A model generated the notes under the pieces. The model ran no database searches, had not been told where the DNA came from, and was given only the letters and a program-made list of their open reading frames with translations. The position numbers and the translations under genes were made by a program. A stretch of DNA of 64,000 bases from Microbacterium sediminis (lineage in GTDB: Bacteria; Actinomycetota; Actinomycetes; Actinomycetales; Microbacteriaceae), in the NCBI RefSeq assembly GCF_004564075.1, contig NZ_CP038256.1, positions 930,001 to 994,000 of the forward strand, read 5' to 3'. Below, piece by piece: positions 29,707-39,666 of the stretch. How positions within the stretch are numbered: the first letter of the stretch is position 1; every line of letters starts with the position of its first letter.

Positions 29707-31278
29707 CTACGGGAGCGGCGCCTCGCTCAGCACCCCGCCGCGGAGCTCGAGGGTGAGGTCCGGTTCCAGGCGGCGCAGGAAGGCGTCGTCGTGGCTCACG
29801 ACGAGCACGGCGCCGCGGAACGCCCGGAGCGCGTCGAGCAGCTGATCGGCGGTCTCGATGTCGAGGTTGTTCGTCGGCTCGTCGAGGATCAGCAGCTGCG
29901 GCGGGGGATCGGCGAGCAGCAGCCGCGCGATCGCCACGCGGAAGCGCTCGCCGCCCGACAGCGACGCGATCGGCCGATCCGCCGACGTCCCGCGGATGAG
30001 GAAGCGGGCGAGCCGGTTGCGCAGCTGCGCCGCCGGCACACCCGGCGCCGCCGCATGCACGGCGTCGAAGGCCGAGGCGGCGTCGTCGAGGCCGTCGATG
30101 CGCTGCGGCAGGTACGCCACGCGGTCGGTGTGCAGCCGCGAGGTGCCCTCGCCGCGCAACAGGGCCTCGAGCAGGGTCGTCTTGCCCGCCCCGTTCGGGC
30201 CGATCAGCGCGACGCGCTCGGGACCCTGGACGATCCACTCGCGTTCGCCGTCGGACAGCGTCGCGATCCGGCGCCCCGCGGCGACGGCCGGATCGGGCAG
30301 GTCCACGTGGATCGCCTCGTCCTCGCGCACCCGCCGCTCGGCGAGATCGAGCGCGGCGCGCGCCGAGTCCTCCTTCTCGCGTACCTCGCCCCGCAGTCTG
30401 CCGGCCGACACCTGGGCCTCGCCGGCCTTCAGCTTCATGATGATCTTCGGCCGGCGCAGGTTCTCGTAGTCCGTCTTGGCGTAGCGCTGCCGCCGCGCGA
30501 TCTTCGTCTCCGCCTCGATCCGCTGCCGTTTCTCCTTGGCGAGGACCTTCCTCGCATCGACCTCGGCCTGCCGCGCGGCCTCCTGCTCGGCCTCCAGCGC
30601 GGCCCGCCACTGCGAGTAGGGGCCGCCGAACACGCTGAGCCCGCCGTCGTACAGCTCGGCGGTCTCGTCCATGAGCTCGAGCAGGTCGAGGTCGTGCGAG
30701 ACGACGATCAGCGCCCCGCGCCACGCGCGCACGAGGTCGTGCACGCGCCGGCGGGCGTCGCGGTCGAGGTTGTTCGTCGGCTCGTCGAGCAGCGTGATGG
30801 CGGCGCCGCGCAGCCGGATCCCCGTGAGCGCCGCGAGCATCGCCTCGCCACCGGAGAGCTCGCCCACGCGGCGGTCGAGCATGTCCGGCGCGAGCCCGGC
30901 CTCGGCGAGCGCGGCCTGGGCGCGCGCCTCGATGTCCCAGTCGTCGCCGACCTCGTCGAAGCGCGCGGGGTCGACGTCGCCGGCCTCGATCGCGCGGACG
31001 GCGTCGAGCCGCTCGGCCACGCCGAGCAGCTCGGCCACGCGCATCGCCGTGTCGAGCGTGATCTTCTGGGGCAGGTAGGCGACGTCGCCGTCGGCCGTGA
31101 TGCGGCCCGACGTCGGGGTGAGCTCGCCGGCCGCCAGGCGCAGCAGCGTGGACTTTCCGGCGCCGTTGCGCCCGACGAGGCCGGTGCGCCGGTCGCCGAA
31201 CGCGCCGGAGAGCTCATGGAGCCCGACGGACCCGTCGGGCCAGGTGAAGGAGAGATGGTCGAGGACAAGAGCAGGCAT
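29707..31278 (-). CDS. ABC-F family ATPase (ribosome-associated, possible antibiotic resistance)
   Basis: 523 residues with two ATPase domains and no membrane segments. Walker A motifs are GRNGAGKST and GPNGAGKTT; signatures are [11 protein letters not shown] and [15 protein letters not shown]; both Walker B motifs read [10 protein letters not shown]. The ~80-residue linker (about 220-300) is rich in Arg/Lys/Glu and predicted helical, as in ABC-F factors that enter the ribosomal E site. GGGAGG lies just before ATG 31278. It is antisense to tatD and the helicase, with a ~190-base structured leader. Resistance versus housekeeping cannot be told from sequence. Confidence 0.88.
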   Translation of the reverse strand: MPALVLDHLSFTWPDGSVGLHELSGAFGDRRTGLVGRNGAGKSTLLRLAAGELTPTSGRITADGDVAYLPQKITLDTAMRVAELLGVAERLDAVRAIEAGDVDPARFDEVGDDWDIEARAQAALAEAGLAPDMLDRRVGELSGGEAMLAALTGIRLRGAAITLLDEPTNNLDRDARRRVHDLVRAWRGALIVVSHDLDLLELMDETAELYDGGLSVFGGPYSQWRAALEAEQEAARQAEVDARKVLAKEKRQRIEAETKIARRQRYAKTDYENLRRPKIIMKLKAGEAQVSAGRLRGEVREKEDSARAALDLAERRVREDEAIHVDLPDPAVAAGRRIATLSDGEREWIVQGPERVALIGPNGAGKTTLLEALLRGEGTSRLHTDRVAYLPQRIDGLDDAASAFDAVHAAAPGVPAAQLRNRLARFLIRGTSADRPIASLSGGERFRVAIARLLLADPPPQLLILDEPTNNLDIETADQLLDALRAFRGAVLVVSHDDAFLRRLEPDLTLELRGGVLSEAPLP

Positions 31279-31507
31279 GAGACCTCCCGGGGTTCAGAGC
31301 AGGGGTGCGCTGATACCGGGCAGGGGTGCCTGCGGGGCTCGGAACGAGCATCGACGGATCAGCGCGAGGGGCGCTGCGCGATGCTCCGAAACCGGAGTCG
31401 ACGATCAGCGCGGATTACGCGAAGACGTCGATGAGCTTCAACGGTTCGTTCCGATCGTCGGGGACAGGTCGCGTCGATTGTACGCGTACGCGCGCGCCGT
31501 CCGTCAA
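31279..31507 (-). promoter_or_regulatory. long structured leader and promoter of the ABC-F gene
   Basis: On the minus strand a TTGACG-like -35 (31507-31502) and a TACAAT -10 (31482-31477) are 19 bp apart. The transcript would have a leader of about 190 bases. It contains a nested hairpin (GAGCATCG / CGATGCTC arms at 31386-31379 and 31353-31346, inner CAGCGC / GCGCTG stem) and a smaller hairpin CTCCG-N4-CGGAG overlapping its 5' arm, so the two are mutually exclusive. A short TTG reading frame encoding MKLIDVFA precedes them. The layout resembles attenuation of resistance ABC-F genes; inferred only. The plus-strand helicase promoter must lie here too. Confidence 0.45.
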
Positions 31508-31532
31508 GGTCGGGCCTGCGAGGATGGAGGCA

Positions 31533-34034
31533 ATGGATACCTCGCTGCGTGATCGGATCGCCGGCACCGGCAGCGACCCGGACGGCCTGTACGACGCCTT
31601 CGTCGGCTGGGCGGCCGACGGCGGCGTGACGCTGTACCCCGCGCAGGACGAGGCGGTGATCGAGCTCGTCAGCGGTGCCAACGTGATCCTCGCCACCCCG
31701 ACGGGCACGGGCAAGTCGCTCGTCGCCGTCGCGGCGCACGCCGTCAGCATGGCGCGCGGCGGGCGCAGCTACTACACGGCCCCGATCAAGGCGCTCGTGA
31801 GCGAGAAGTTCTTCGCCCTCGTGGAGCTGTTCGGCGCGGAGAACGTGGGGATGGTCACGGGCGACTCCTCCGTCAACCCCGACGCGCCGATCGTGTGCTG
31901 CACGGCCGAGATCCTCGCGAACATCGCGCTGCGCCGCGGCGCCGACGCCGAGGTGGACCTCGTGGTGATGGACGAGTTCCACTACTACGGCGATCGCGAG
32001 CGCGGCTGGGCCTGGCAGGTGCCGCTCCTGCTGCTGCCGCGCGCGCAGTTCCTCCTGATGTCGGCCACGCTGGGCGACACCACGGCGATCGAGGACGACC
32101 TCACCCGGCGCACCGGCCGCGCCACGACGCTCGTGGCGGGCGCCGAACGACCCGTGCCGCTGCACTTCTCCTACGAGAAGAAGCCGGCCCACGACGTGGT
32201 CGAGCGGCTGCTGGAGGAGGGCGAGGTGCCGGTGTACATCGTCCACTTCTCGCAGGCCGCCGCGATGGAGCGCGCGCAGGCGCTCTCGAGCGTCAAGGTC
32301 GTCTCGCGCGAGCAGCGCGACGCGATCGCCGAGGCGATCGGCGACTTCCGCTTCACGACCGCGTTCGGCAAGACCCTCTCCCGGCTCGTGCGTGCCGGGA
32401 TCGGCGTGCATCACGCCGGCATGCTGCCGCGGTACCGCCGACTCGTCGAGACGCTCGCCCAGCGCGGTCTGCTGCGCGTCATCTGCGGCACCGACACGCT
32501 CGGCGTCGGCATCAACGTGCCCATCCGCACCGTGCTCGTCACGGCCCTGTCGAAGTACGACGGCACGCGCATGCGGCGCCTGTCCGCGCGCGAGTTCCAC
32601 CAGATCGCGGGGCGCGCCGGACGCGCGGGCTTCGACCCGTACGGCAACGTGATCGCCCTCGCCCCCGATCACGAGATCGAGAACGAGCAGGCCCGCCGCA
32701 AGGCCGGGGACGACCCGAAGAAGCTCAAGAAGATCACGAAGAAGAAGGCGCCCGACGGCTTCGTGAACTGGAGCGAGGAGACGTTCGAGCGGATCGTGCA
32801 GGCGCAGCCCGAGCCGTTGCAGCCGCAGCTGCAGATCACCTCCGCCATGCTCATCAACGTCATCGGGCGCGGCGGCGACGTCTTCGCCCACGTGCGGGCG
32901 CTCGTCTTCGACAACCACCAGCCGCCCGCCCAGCGCTATGCCCTCGCCCGGCGGGCGCTGGCGATCTTCCGCACCCTGCGCGAGGCGGGCGTCGTCGAGG
33001 TCGTGGACGGCGAGATCCGCCTGGTGGTCGAGCTGCAGCCCAACTTCGCCCTGAACCAGCCGCTGTCGCCGTTCGCGCTCGCCGCGATCGACCTGCTCGA
33101 TCCCGGCGATGCGCCGGGCGGGGCCGGCACGGGCCACTACGCCCTCGACGTCGTCAGCGTGATCGAGGCGACCCTCGACGACCCGCGCCAGATCCTGTCC
33201 CAGCAGGAGTACCGGGCGCGCGGCGAGGCCGTGGCGGCCATGAAGCGCGAGGGCATGGAGTACGACGAGCGCATGGAGGCGCTCGAGGAGGTCACTTATC
33301 CGAAGCCGCTCCGGGAGCTGCTGGAGCAGGCCTACGGGGTGTTCGCCTCGAGCCAGCCGTGGATCCGCGACTTCGAGCTCAAGCCCAAGTCGGTCGTGCG
33401 CGACATGTACGAGCGGGCCATGAGCTTCGCCGAGTTCGTGAACTGGTACCAGCTCGGCCGCAGCGAGGGCCTCGTGCTGCGCTACCTCAGCGACGCCTAC
33501 CGCGCGATCCGTCAGACGGTTCCGGCGGACGCCCGCACCGAGGAGCTCGAGGACATCATCGCCTGGCTCGGCGAGCTCGTGCGGCAGGTCGACTCGAGCC
33601 TCGTGGACGAGTGGGAGGCGCTCGCGGCCGGTGCCGACGTGAGCACCGAGCCGGATGCGCTGCCGCCCGCACCGCCCTCGCTCGTGGCGAACCGGCGGGC
33701 GTTCACCGTGCTCGTGCGCAACGAGCTGTTCCGTCGCGTGCAGCTGGCGGCGCTCGAGCGCGACGAGGAGCTGCAGGAGCTCGACCCGCAGATCGACTGG
33801 CCCGCGATTCTCGACGCGTACTACGCCAATCACGACGAACTGCTCACCGGGGGAGCGGCGCGCTCGCCCGCGCTGTGCCGGATCACCGAGGAACCGGGCG
33901 TCTGGCGCGTCGAGCAGACGCTGGACGACCCGGCGGGCGACCACGACTGGCGCATCCGCGCCGAGGTCGATCTCGCGGCCAGCGACGAGCAGGGCGCGGC
34001 GGTGATCACCGTGACGGAGGTCGTGCGTCTCTGA
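31533..34034 (+). CDS. Ski2-like DEAD/DEAH-box helicase with DUF3516
   Basis: 833 residues. Motif I is ATPTGTGKS, motif II VVMDEFHYYGDRERG (DEFH, as in Ski2/Mtr4 relatives), motif III MSATLGD, motif VI HQIAGRAGRAGFD. A Lys-rich patch (KKLKKITKKKAPDG) follows, then the DUF3516 C-terminal region common in actinobacteria. It is a probable RNA helicase acting in RNA turnover or ribosome biogenesis. The start is ATG 31533 (MDTSLRD) or ATG 31524, three codons earlier. It stands just upstream of rsmA. Confidence 0.9.
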   Translation: MDTSLRDRIAGTGSDPDGLYDAFVGWAADGGVTLYPAQDEAVIELVSGANVILATPTGTGKSLVAVAAHAVSMARGGRSYYTAPIKALVSEKFFALVELFGAENVGMVTGDSSVNPDAPIVCCTAEILANIALRRGADAEVDLVVMDEFHYYGDRERGWAWQVPLLLLPRAQFLLMSATLGDTTAIEDDLTRRTGRATTLVAGAERPVPLHFSYEKKPAHDVVERLLEEGEVPVYIVHFSQAAAMERAQALSSVKVVSREQRDAIAEAIGDFRFTTAFGKTLSRLVRAGIGVHHAGMLPRYRRLVETLAQRGLLRVICGTDTLGVGINVPIRTVLVTALSKYDGTRMRRLSAREFHQIAGRAGRAGFDPYGNVIALAPDHEIENEQARRKAGDDPKKLKKITKKKAPDGFVNWSEETFERIVQAQPEPLQPQLQITSAMLINVIGRGGDVFAHVRALVFDNHQPPAQRYALARRALAIFRTLREAGVVEVVDGEIRLVVELQPNFALNQPLSPFALAAIDLLDPGDAPGGAGTGHYALDVVSVIEATLDDPRQILSQQEYRARGEAVAAMKREGMEYDERMEALEEVTYPKPLRELLEQAYGVFASSQPWIRDFELKPKSVVRDMYERAMSFAEFVNWYQLGRSEGLVLRYLSDAYRAIRQTVPADARTEELEDIIAWLGELVRQVDSSLVDEWEALAAGADVSTEPDALPPAPPSLVANRRAFTVLVRNELFRRVQLAALERDEELQELDPQIDWPAILDAYYANHDELLTGGAARSPALCRITEEPGVWRVEQTLDDPAGDHDWRIRAEVDLAASDEQGAAVITVTEVVRL

Positions 34035-34095
34035 TCGACCGCGCCGCGACCGCGCTCCGATCATCGCATCAGGCGCCGAATGGGATGATGGCGGG

Positions 34096-34938
34096 ATGAC
34101 CGTGACGCTGCTCGGCCCGTCGGAGATCCGCACCCTGGCCGCCCGACTCGACGTCACCCCCACGAAGAAGCTCGGGCAGAACTTCGTGGTCGACGCGAAC
34201 ACGGTGCGCAAGATCGTGCACGCGGCGCGCGTGACCTCCGACGATCGCGTGGTCGAGGTCGGTCCCGGTCTCGGATCGCTGACGCTCGCGATCCTCGAGA
34301 CCGGCGCGACCGTGACGGCGGTCGAGATCGATCATCGCCTCGCCGCGGAGCTGCCGGCGACCGCGCGCGCCCACGGCGTCCCGGACGGGGCGTTGACCGT
34401 GGTCGACGCCGACGCGCTGCGGGTGACCGAGCTGCCGGGCGACCCTCGCGTGCTCGTGGCGAACCTGCCGTACAACGTCTCGGTGCCGGTGCTGCTGCAC
34501 TTCATGGAGACCTTCCCCACGATCGACCGCGGCGTCGTCATGGTGCAGGCCGAGGTCGGCGAGCGCCTGGCGGCGGCCCCCGGCAGCAAGGTCTACGGGG
34601 CGCCGAGCGCGAAGGCCGCCTGGTACGGCCCGTGGCGCCTGGCCGGCACGGTGTCGCGGCAGGTGTTCTGGCCGGTGCCGAACGTGGACAGCGTGCTCGT
34701 CGCGTTCGAGCGCGACCCCGAGCCGCGCGGCACCGAGGCCGAGCGCGAGGCGACGTTCCGCATCGTCGACGCCGCGTTCCAGCAGCGCCGCAAGATGCTG
34801 CGGCAGGCGCTCTCCGGCGTGCTGGGCGGCTCCGCGGCGGCCGCCTCGGAGGTGCTCGAGCGGGCGGGCGTCGAGCCGACGGCGCGCGGCGAGGCGCTCA
34901 CGATCGCCGACTTCCACCGGATCGCCCGGGCGCTCTGA
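34096..34938 (+). CDS. rsmA: 16S rRNA (adenine1518/1519-N6)-dimethyltransferase
   Basis: 280 residues. The KKLGQNFVVDANTVRKIV N-terminus, SAM motif VVEVGPGLGSLT, acidic VEIDHRLA and catalytic VANLPYNVSVPVL (NLPY) are diagnostic of RsmA/KsgA. It dimethylates two adenines of helix 45 in late 30S assembly. GATGAT lies six bases before the ATG, another leaderless-type arrangement. In many actinobacteria ispE follows directly; here an aldo/keto reductase gene intervenes. Confidence 0.96.
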   Translation: MTVTLLGPSEIRTLAARLDVTPTKKLGQNFVVDANTVRKIVHAARVTSDDRVVEVGPGLGSLTLAILETGATVTAVEIDHRLAAELPATARAHGVPDGALTVVDADALRVTELPGDPRVLVANLPYNVSVPVLLHFMETFPTIDRGVVMVQAEVGERLAAAPGSKVYGAPSAKAAWYGPWRLAGTVSRQVFWPVPNVDSVLVAFERDPEPRGTEAEREATFRIVDAAFQQRRKMLRQALSGVLGGSAAAASEVLERAGVEPTARGEALTIADFHRIARAL

Positions 34939-35021
34939 GGCGACACGCCACCGGGCGGATTCGTCCGCGGCCGTCGATAGGCTGACGGAGGGGCCGCACG
35001 CTGCGGCCGAAGGGAGCCGAC

Positions 35022-36098
35022 GTGGCCGAGGCGAAGCGATTCCGCACGACCGACGACATCGACGATCTCCACCGCCCGTACGCGGCGGCGCACGATCGCT
35101 ACGCCCGTAACGATTACCGTCAGGTGGGCGGGACCGGGCTGTACCTGCCCCCGATCTCGCTGGGGCTGTGGTGGAACTTCGGCGACAACGTGCCGATCGA
35201 CAACCAGCGGCGCCTGCTGCGGCACGCCTTCGATCGCGGCATCACGCACTTCGATCTCGCGAACAACTACGGGCCGCCCTACGGCTCGGCCGAAAAGAAC
35301 TTCGGCCGCATCTTCGCCGAGGACTTCCGCCCGTACCGCGACGAGCTCATCATCTCGTCCAAGGCCGGGTACGACATGTGGCCCGGGCCGTACGGCGACC
35401 GCGGCTCGCGCAAGTACCTCCTCGCCAGCGCCGAGCAGTCGCTCACCCGGATGGGTCTGGAGTACGTCGACATCTTCTACTCCCACCGCGAGGACCCGCA
35501 GACGCCGCTCGAGGAGACGATCGGCGCGCTCGACACGCTCGTGCGGCAGGGCAAGGCGCTGTACGCGGGCATCTCGTCGTACTCGGCCGCCGCCACCGCG
35601 GAGGCCAAGGCCATCGCCCGGTCCCTGGGCACGCCGCTGGTGATCCACCAGCCGTCGTACAACATCCTCGACCGCTGGATCGAGGACGGCGTGACCGACG
35701 TGCTGGCCCGCGAGGGGATGGGCGCGATCGCGTTCGTGCCGCTCGCGCAGGGGCGCCTGACGTCGAAGTACCTCGGCGACGGCACCGCCGAGCGCGCGCA
35801 GCAGCGCCGCTCGCTGCCGGCCGGCCGCCTGCCGCAGCGCGCCCTCGAGCTGCTGCGTGGGCTCGACGAGATCGCGCGCGAGCGCGACCAGTCCCTCGCC
35901 CAGATGGCCCTCCAGTGGGTGCTGCGCGACCCCGTGGTCGCGTCGGCGCTCATCGGCGCCTCGCGCACCGAGCAGATCGACGAGAACCTCGGAGCGCTCG
36001 ATGCCCCCGCCCTGACCGCCGAGGAACTGGAGCGCATCGACGCCCTCGTCGACGGCGCCGGCCCCGAGGTGTGGACCGAGCCCGCGAGCACGGAATGA
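35022..36098 (+). CDS. aldo/keto reductase, YghZ-like (L-glyceraldehyde 3-phosphate reductase type)
   Basis: 358 residues, closely similar to E. coli YghZ in recalled segments: [61 protein letters not shown] and [13 protein letters not shown]. Catalytic Asp, Tyr, Lys and His are in the [15 protein letters not shown] and FYSHR motifs. YghZ-type enzymes reduce L-glyceraldehyde 3-phosphate and methylglyoxal with NADPH (family knowledge). GTG start 35022 has AAGGGAG eight bases upstream. It ends ten bases before ispE and may share its mRNA. Confidence 0.9.
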   Translation: MAEAKRFRTTDDIDDLHRPYAAAHDRYARNDYRQVGGTGLYLPPISLGLWWNFGDNVPIDNQRRLLRHAFDRGITHFDLANNYGPPYGSAEKNFGRIFAEDFRPYRDELIISSKAGYDMWPGPYGDRGSRKYLLASAEQSLTRMGLEYVDIFYSHREDPQTPLEETIGALDTLVRQGKALYAGISSYSAAATAEAKAIARSLGTPLVIHQPSYNILDRWIEDGVTDVLAREGMGAIAFVPLAQGRLTSKYLGDGTAERAQQRRSLPAGRLPQRALELLRGLDEIARERDQSLAQMALQWVLRDPVVASALIGASRTEQIDENLGALDAPALTAEELERIDALVDGAGPEVWTEPASTE

Positions 36099-36108
36099 GA
36101 ACGCGCCC

Positions 36109-37041
36109 ATGAGCCTCGCCGAGACCTTCGCCCCGGTGCGGGTGCGCGCGCCCGGTAAGATCAACGTGTTCCTCGAGGTCGGCTACCTCCAGGACGACGG
36201 CTACCACGAGCTCGCGACCGCGTTCCAGGCGGTGTCGCTCTTCGAGGACGTCGTCGCCAGCCCTGCCGAGGGCTTCTCGATGGCCGTGACGGGCTCGGTC
36301 GCGCTCGACGGCGTGCCCGTCGACGACCGCAACCTCGCCCTGCGCGCCGCCCGCCTGCTCGCGGCCGAGACCGGCTACGAGGGCGGCGTGCACCTCGACG
36401 TGCACAAGCAGGTGCCCGTGGCGGGCGGCATGGGCGGCGGATCGGCCGACGCGGCAGCGGCGCTCGTGGCCTGCGACGCGCTGTGGGAGACGGGCCTGTC
36501 GTCGACCGACCTGCAGCGCCTCGCCGCGCGGCTGGGCGCCGACGTGCCGTTCGCGCTCATGGGCGGCACGGCGATCGGCGCCGGCCGCGGCGACCGCCTC
36601 AGCCCGGCGCTGGCCCGGGGCCGCTTCGACTGGGTGCTCGTCGTGAGCGACGAGGGCGTCTCGACCCCCGCCGTGTACGGCGAGCTCGACCGTCATCGCG
36701 AGCGGCACCGCGTCGACATCGGCCCCATCCGCGACGTTCCCGAGGTCGACGCCGACGTGTTGCACGCGCTGCGCGCCGGGGACGCCCGCATGCTGGCGTC
36801 GTCGCTGCGCAACGACCTGCAGGCGGCCACGCTGCACCTGCGGCCGGACCTGGCCCCCGTGCTGGAGCAGGGCGAGGAGTGGGGCGCGCTCGCCGGCATC
36901 GTCTCGGGCTCCGGGCCCACGCTGGCGTTCCTGTGCGGATCGCCCCAGGAGGCGCTCGACCTGCAGACGCGACTGAGCGGCGCCGGGCACGAGGCCCTGC
37001 ACGTGCACGGCCCCGTGCACGGCGCCCGCGTGGTGCCCTGA
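36109..37041 (+). CDS. ispE: 4-diphosphocytidyl-2-C-methyl-D-erythritol kinase
   Basis: 310 residues, GHMP kinase. N-terminal [15 protein letters not shown], the ATP-binding glycine loop [18 protein letters not shown] and the C-terminal [13 protein letters not shown] (GHMP motif 3) are clear. It phosphorylates CDP-methylerythritol in the MEP isoprenoid pathway. Start ATG 36109 lies ten bases after the reductase stop. Confidence 0.96.
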   Translation: MSLAETFAPVRVRAPGKINVFLEVGYLQDDGYHELATAFQAVSLFEDVVASPAEGFSMAVTGSVALDGVPVDDRNLALRAARLLAAETGYEGGVHLDVHKQVPVAGGMGGGSADAAAALVACDALWETGLSSTDLQRLAARLGADVPFALMGGTAIGAGRGDRLSPALARGRFDWVLVVSDEGVSTPAVYGELDRHRERHRVDIGPIRDVPEVDADVLHALRAGDARMLASSLRNDLQAATLHLRPDLAPVLEQGEEWGALAGIVSGSGPTLAFLCGSPQEALDLQTRLSGAGHEALHVHGPVHGARVVP

Positions 37042-37129
37042 GGCCCCTCTTCGCGCCGCGCCCGCCCCGATGTCGGTGCACGGCGGTATCGTCGTGACCA
37101 CGCCCGAAACCGACATGTCAGGAGGGGCG

Positions 37130-37429
37130 ATGAAGGCACTGTGGCGCGACCACGTGGTCGCAGAGGCACCGGACGATGAGCTCGTGAAGGTCGACGGGGC
37201 CTGGTATTTCCCGCCGACGGCCGTCGACCGCGATCTGCTCGTCGAGTCGCCGACGCCGTACACGTGCAGCTGGCGCGGCGAGATCCAGTACTACTCGATC
37301 GAGGCCGACGGCGAGGTCGAACCGGATGCGGCGTGGTGCTACCCGACCATGCCGCAGGAGGCGATCGACCGGATCGGGCTGGACGCGCGGGAGTACATCG
37401 CGTTCTCGCCCGCGGTGACCCTGGTCTGA
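37130..37429 (+). CDS. DUF427 domain protein
   Basis: 99 residues from ATG 37130, which has AGGAGG five bases upstream; an earlier in-frame ATG at 37070 has none and overlaps the likely promoter. The small beta-barrel DUF427 pattern is visible: VKVDGAWYFPPTAVD, TPYTCSWRGEIQYYSI and AAWCYPTMPQEA. Biochemical role is unknown. The osmoprotectant ABC gene begins seven bases after its stop, so it may be the first gene of that operon. The 88-bp gap before it has an ATGTCGGT / ACCGACAT inverted repeat. Confidence 0.8.
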   Translation: MKALWRDHVVAEAPDDELVKVDGAWYFPPTAVDRDLLVESPTPYTCSWRGEIQYYSIEADGEVEPDAAWCYPTMPQEAIDRIGLDAREYIAFSPAVTLV

Positions 37430-37436
37430 GCCGCCG

Positions 37437-38285
37437 ATGATCGAGTTCCGATCCGTCCGCAAGGAGTACGCGGACGGGGTCGTCGCCGTGGCCGACGTGA
37501 GCCTCGTGGTGCCCTCGCACAAGACCGTCGTGCTCGTCGGCTCGTCCGGCTCGGGCAAGACCACGCTGCTGCGCATGGTGAACCGGATGGTCGATCCGAC
37601 CAGCGGCGCCGTCCTCATCGACGGCGAGGACGTGCAGGATCGCGACCCGGTGCGGCTGCGGCGCAGCATCGGCTACGTGATGCAGAGCGCCGGCCTGCTG
37701 CCGCACGTGCGGGTGATCGACAACATCGCCACGGTACCGCTGCTCAACGGCGTGCCCCGGGCCGAGGCCCGCGAGCGCGCCCTCGAGCTCATGGACACCG
37801 TGGGCCTCGACCGCGCGCTCGCGCGGCGCTACCCGGCGCAGCTCTCCGGCGGGCAGCAGCAGCGCGTGGGCGTGGCGCGCGCGCTCGCCTCCGATCCGAA
37901 CATCCTCCTCATGGACGAGCCCTTCGGCGCGGTCGACCCGATCGTGCGCCGCGAGCTGCAGCAGGAGCTGCTGCGCCTGCAGGCGGAGCTCGGCAAGACG
38001 ACCGTGTTCGTCACCCACGACGTCGACGAGGCGTTCCTGCTCGGCGACGAGGTCGTGATCCTCGCCGAGCGCGGGCGGATCGTGCAGCAGGGCAGCCCGG
38101 CCGAGATCCTCGAGAACCCCGCCGACGACTTCGTGCGGGAGTTCGTGGGGCTGGTCGACGGACGCCGCGAGATGACCCTGCGCGAGAGCGCGCAGGGCAC
38201 CGTCGTGGTCGACGGGTCCGGGCGGGTGCAGGGCCTGCTGCGCGCCGCATCGCGGGGCGGACCGGGGGAGCGGAGCGGGTCGTGA
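37437..38285 (+). CDS. opuCA: osmoprotectant (glycine betaine/choline-type) ABC transporter ATPase
   Basis: 282 residues. Walker A GSSGSGKTT, the QAT-family segment IGYVMQSAGLLPHVRVIDNI, signature LSGGQQQRVGVARAL, Walker B ILLMDEPFGAVDP and H-loop VTHDVDEAF match OpuCA/ProV/OsmV. The C-terminal region is short: there is room for no full CBS pair, so osmotic gating through CBS domains seems absent. Its stop overlaps the next start (GTGA). Confidence 0.88.
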   Translation: MIEFRSVRKEYADGVVAVADVSLVVPSHKTVVLVGSSGSGKTTLLRMVNRMVDPTSGAVLIDGEDVQDRDPVRLRRSIGYVMQSAGLLPHVRVIDNIATVPLLNGVPRAEARERALELMDTVGLDRALARRYPAQLSGGQQQRVGVARALASDPNILLMDEPFGAVDPIVRRELQQELLRLQAELGKTTVFVTHDVDEAFLLGDEVVILAERGRIVQQGSPAEILENPADDFVREFVGLVDGRREMTLRESAQGTVVVDGSGRVQGLLRAASRGGPGERSGS

Positions 38286-38962
38286 GCTGGACGATCGCGA
38301 ACCTCGGACTCATCGCCGAGCTGACGCTGGAGCACCTGCGCCAGAGTCTGCCGCCGATCGCGTACGGCCTGCTGCTGGCCGTGCCGCTCGGGTGGGTCGC
38401 ACATCGCTTCCGCCGGGTGCGCGGGCTCGTGCTCACGGTGACGGGCGTGCTCTACACGCTGCCGTCGCTCGCCCTGCTGCCGCTGCTGCCCGTGGTGTTC
38501 GGCATCAGCGCGCTGAGCCCGCTGAACCTCGTGCTGGCGCTGACGATCTATGCCGTCGCGATCCTCGTGCGCTCGGTGGCCGACGGCTTCGACTCCGTCG
38601 ACGACGACGTGCGCCGCGCCGCCGTGGCGACCGGCTTCGGGCCGCTGCGCCGGTTCTGGGCCGTGGAGCTGCCGCTGGCCGGCCCCGTGATCCTCGCCGG
38701 GCTGCGCGTGGCGGCGGTGAGCACGATCTCGCTCACCACGGTCGGGATCCTCATCGGCGTCACCAACCTCGGCTACCTGTTCACGAACGGCTTCCAGCGC
38801 CGCATCGTCGAGGAGCTCCTCGCCGGCGTGGTGGCGGTGGCGCTCGTCGCGCTCGTCGTCGACCTGCTGCTCGTGCTGGCGGGGCGGGTGCTGCTGCCCT
38901 GGACGGCCGCCGCGGGCGGGTCGTCGCGCGCCCGCCTCGCGACCACCGGGGGGCACGGATGA
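38282..38962 (+). CDS. opuCB: osmoprotectant ABC transporter permease
   Basis: 226 residues, about six membrane segments. The permease loop VRRAAVATGFGPLRRFWAVELP and SISLTTVGILIGVTNLGYLFTNGF are typical of OpuCB/OpuCD permeases of the quaternary-amine family. GTG start overlaps the ATPase stop by four bases, and its own stop overlaps the next ATG, so the unit is tightly coupled. Confidence 0.87.
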   Translation: MSWTIANLGLIAELTLEHLRQSLPPIAYGLLLAVPLGWVAHRFRRVRGLVLTVTGVLYTLPSLALLPLLPVVFGISALSPLNLVLALTIYAVAILVRSVADGFDSVDDDVRRAAVATGFGPLRRFWAVELPLAGPVILAGLRVAAVSTISLTTVGILIGVTNLGYLFTNGFQRRIVEELLAGVVAVALVALVVDLLLVLAGRVLLPWTAAAGGSSRARLATTGGHG

Positions 38963-39639
38963 ACCTCGTGCTCGACGCCCTCGCGTGGCTGTTCTCGCCG
39001 GATCGGCTCAGCGGGTCGAACGCCCTGCCCGCCGCCGTGCTGGCGCACCTGTTCTACACATTCGTGTCCGTCGCGATCGCCGCGGCCATCGCCATCCCGC
39101 TCGGATGGCTGATCGGGCATACGGGGCGGGGACGCGAGTTCGCGGTGGCCCTGTCGGGCGCGGCGCGGGCCATTCCGTCCTTCGGCCTGATCCTGCTCCT
39201 CGTGCTCCTGCTGGGCGTCACGCGCAAGCCCGAGGCGGCGATCATCGCCTTCGTGCTGCTGGCGATCCCCTCCATTCTTGCCGGGGCATACACCGGCCTC
39301 GAGGCGATCGACCGGCACACGATCGACGCCGGCCGCGCCATGGGCATGACCGGCTGGCAGGTGCTGTGGCGCATCGAGGCGCCGCTCGGGCTGTCGCTGC
39401 TCGTGGGCGGCCTGCGCTCGGCCGTGCTGCAGGTGGTGGCGACGGCCACCCTCGCGGCCTACGTGAACCTGGGCGGCCTCGGCTACGACATCATCCAGGG
39501 CATCCAGCTGCGCCGGTTCGACCAGGTGCTGGGCGGCGCGATCGTCGTCGCCCTGCTCGCCCTGGTGCTCGACGGCGTCTTCGCCCTGCTCCAGCGCGCG
39601 GCCCGCCCGCGCGGCTCCGCGCATCCCCACACCCCCTGA
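38959..39639 (+). CDS. opuCD: osmoprotectant ABC transporter permease
   Basis: 226 residues, about six membrane segments; IDAGRAMGMTGWQVLWRIEAP is the coupling loop and TATLAAYVNLGGLGYDIIQG the conserved C-terminal region. It forms a permease heterodimer with the preceding product. ATG overlaps the preceding stop by four bases (ATGA). Its last residues are Pro/His-rich and not conserved. Confidence 0.87.
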   Translation: MNLVLDALAWLFSPDRLSGSNALPAAVLAHLFYTFVSVAIAAAIAIPLGWLIGHTGRGREFAVALSGAARAIPSFGLILLLVLLLGVTRKPEAAIIAFVLLAIPSILAGAYTGLEAIDRHTIDAGRAMGMTGWQVLWRIEAPLGLSLLVGGLRSAVLQVVATATLAAYVNLGGLGYDIIQGIQLRRFDQVLGGAIVVALLALVLDGVFALLQRAARPRGSAHPHTP

Positions 39640-39666
39640 TCCCTCCACCAGAAGAAGGCGAACACC

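Noticed and set aside
28664..30724. Very long Arg/Ser/Pro-rich open frames across the repeat array on both strands
   Set aside because: They come from GC-rich repeat sequence without stops, lack family similarity, and overlap the clearly coding ABC-F gene in another frame.
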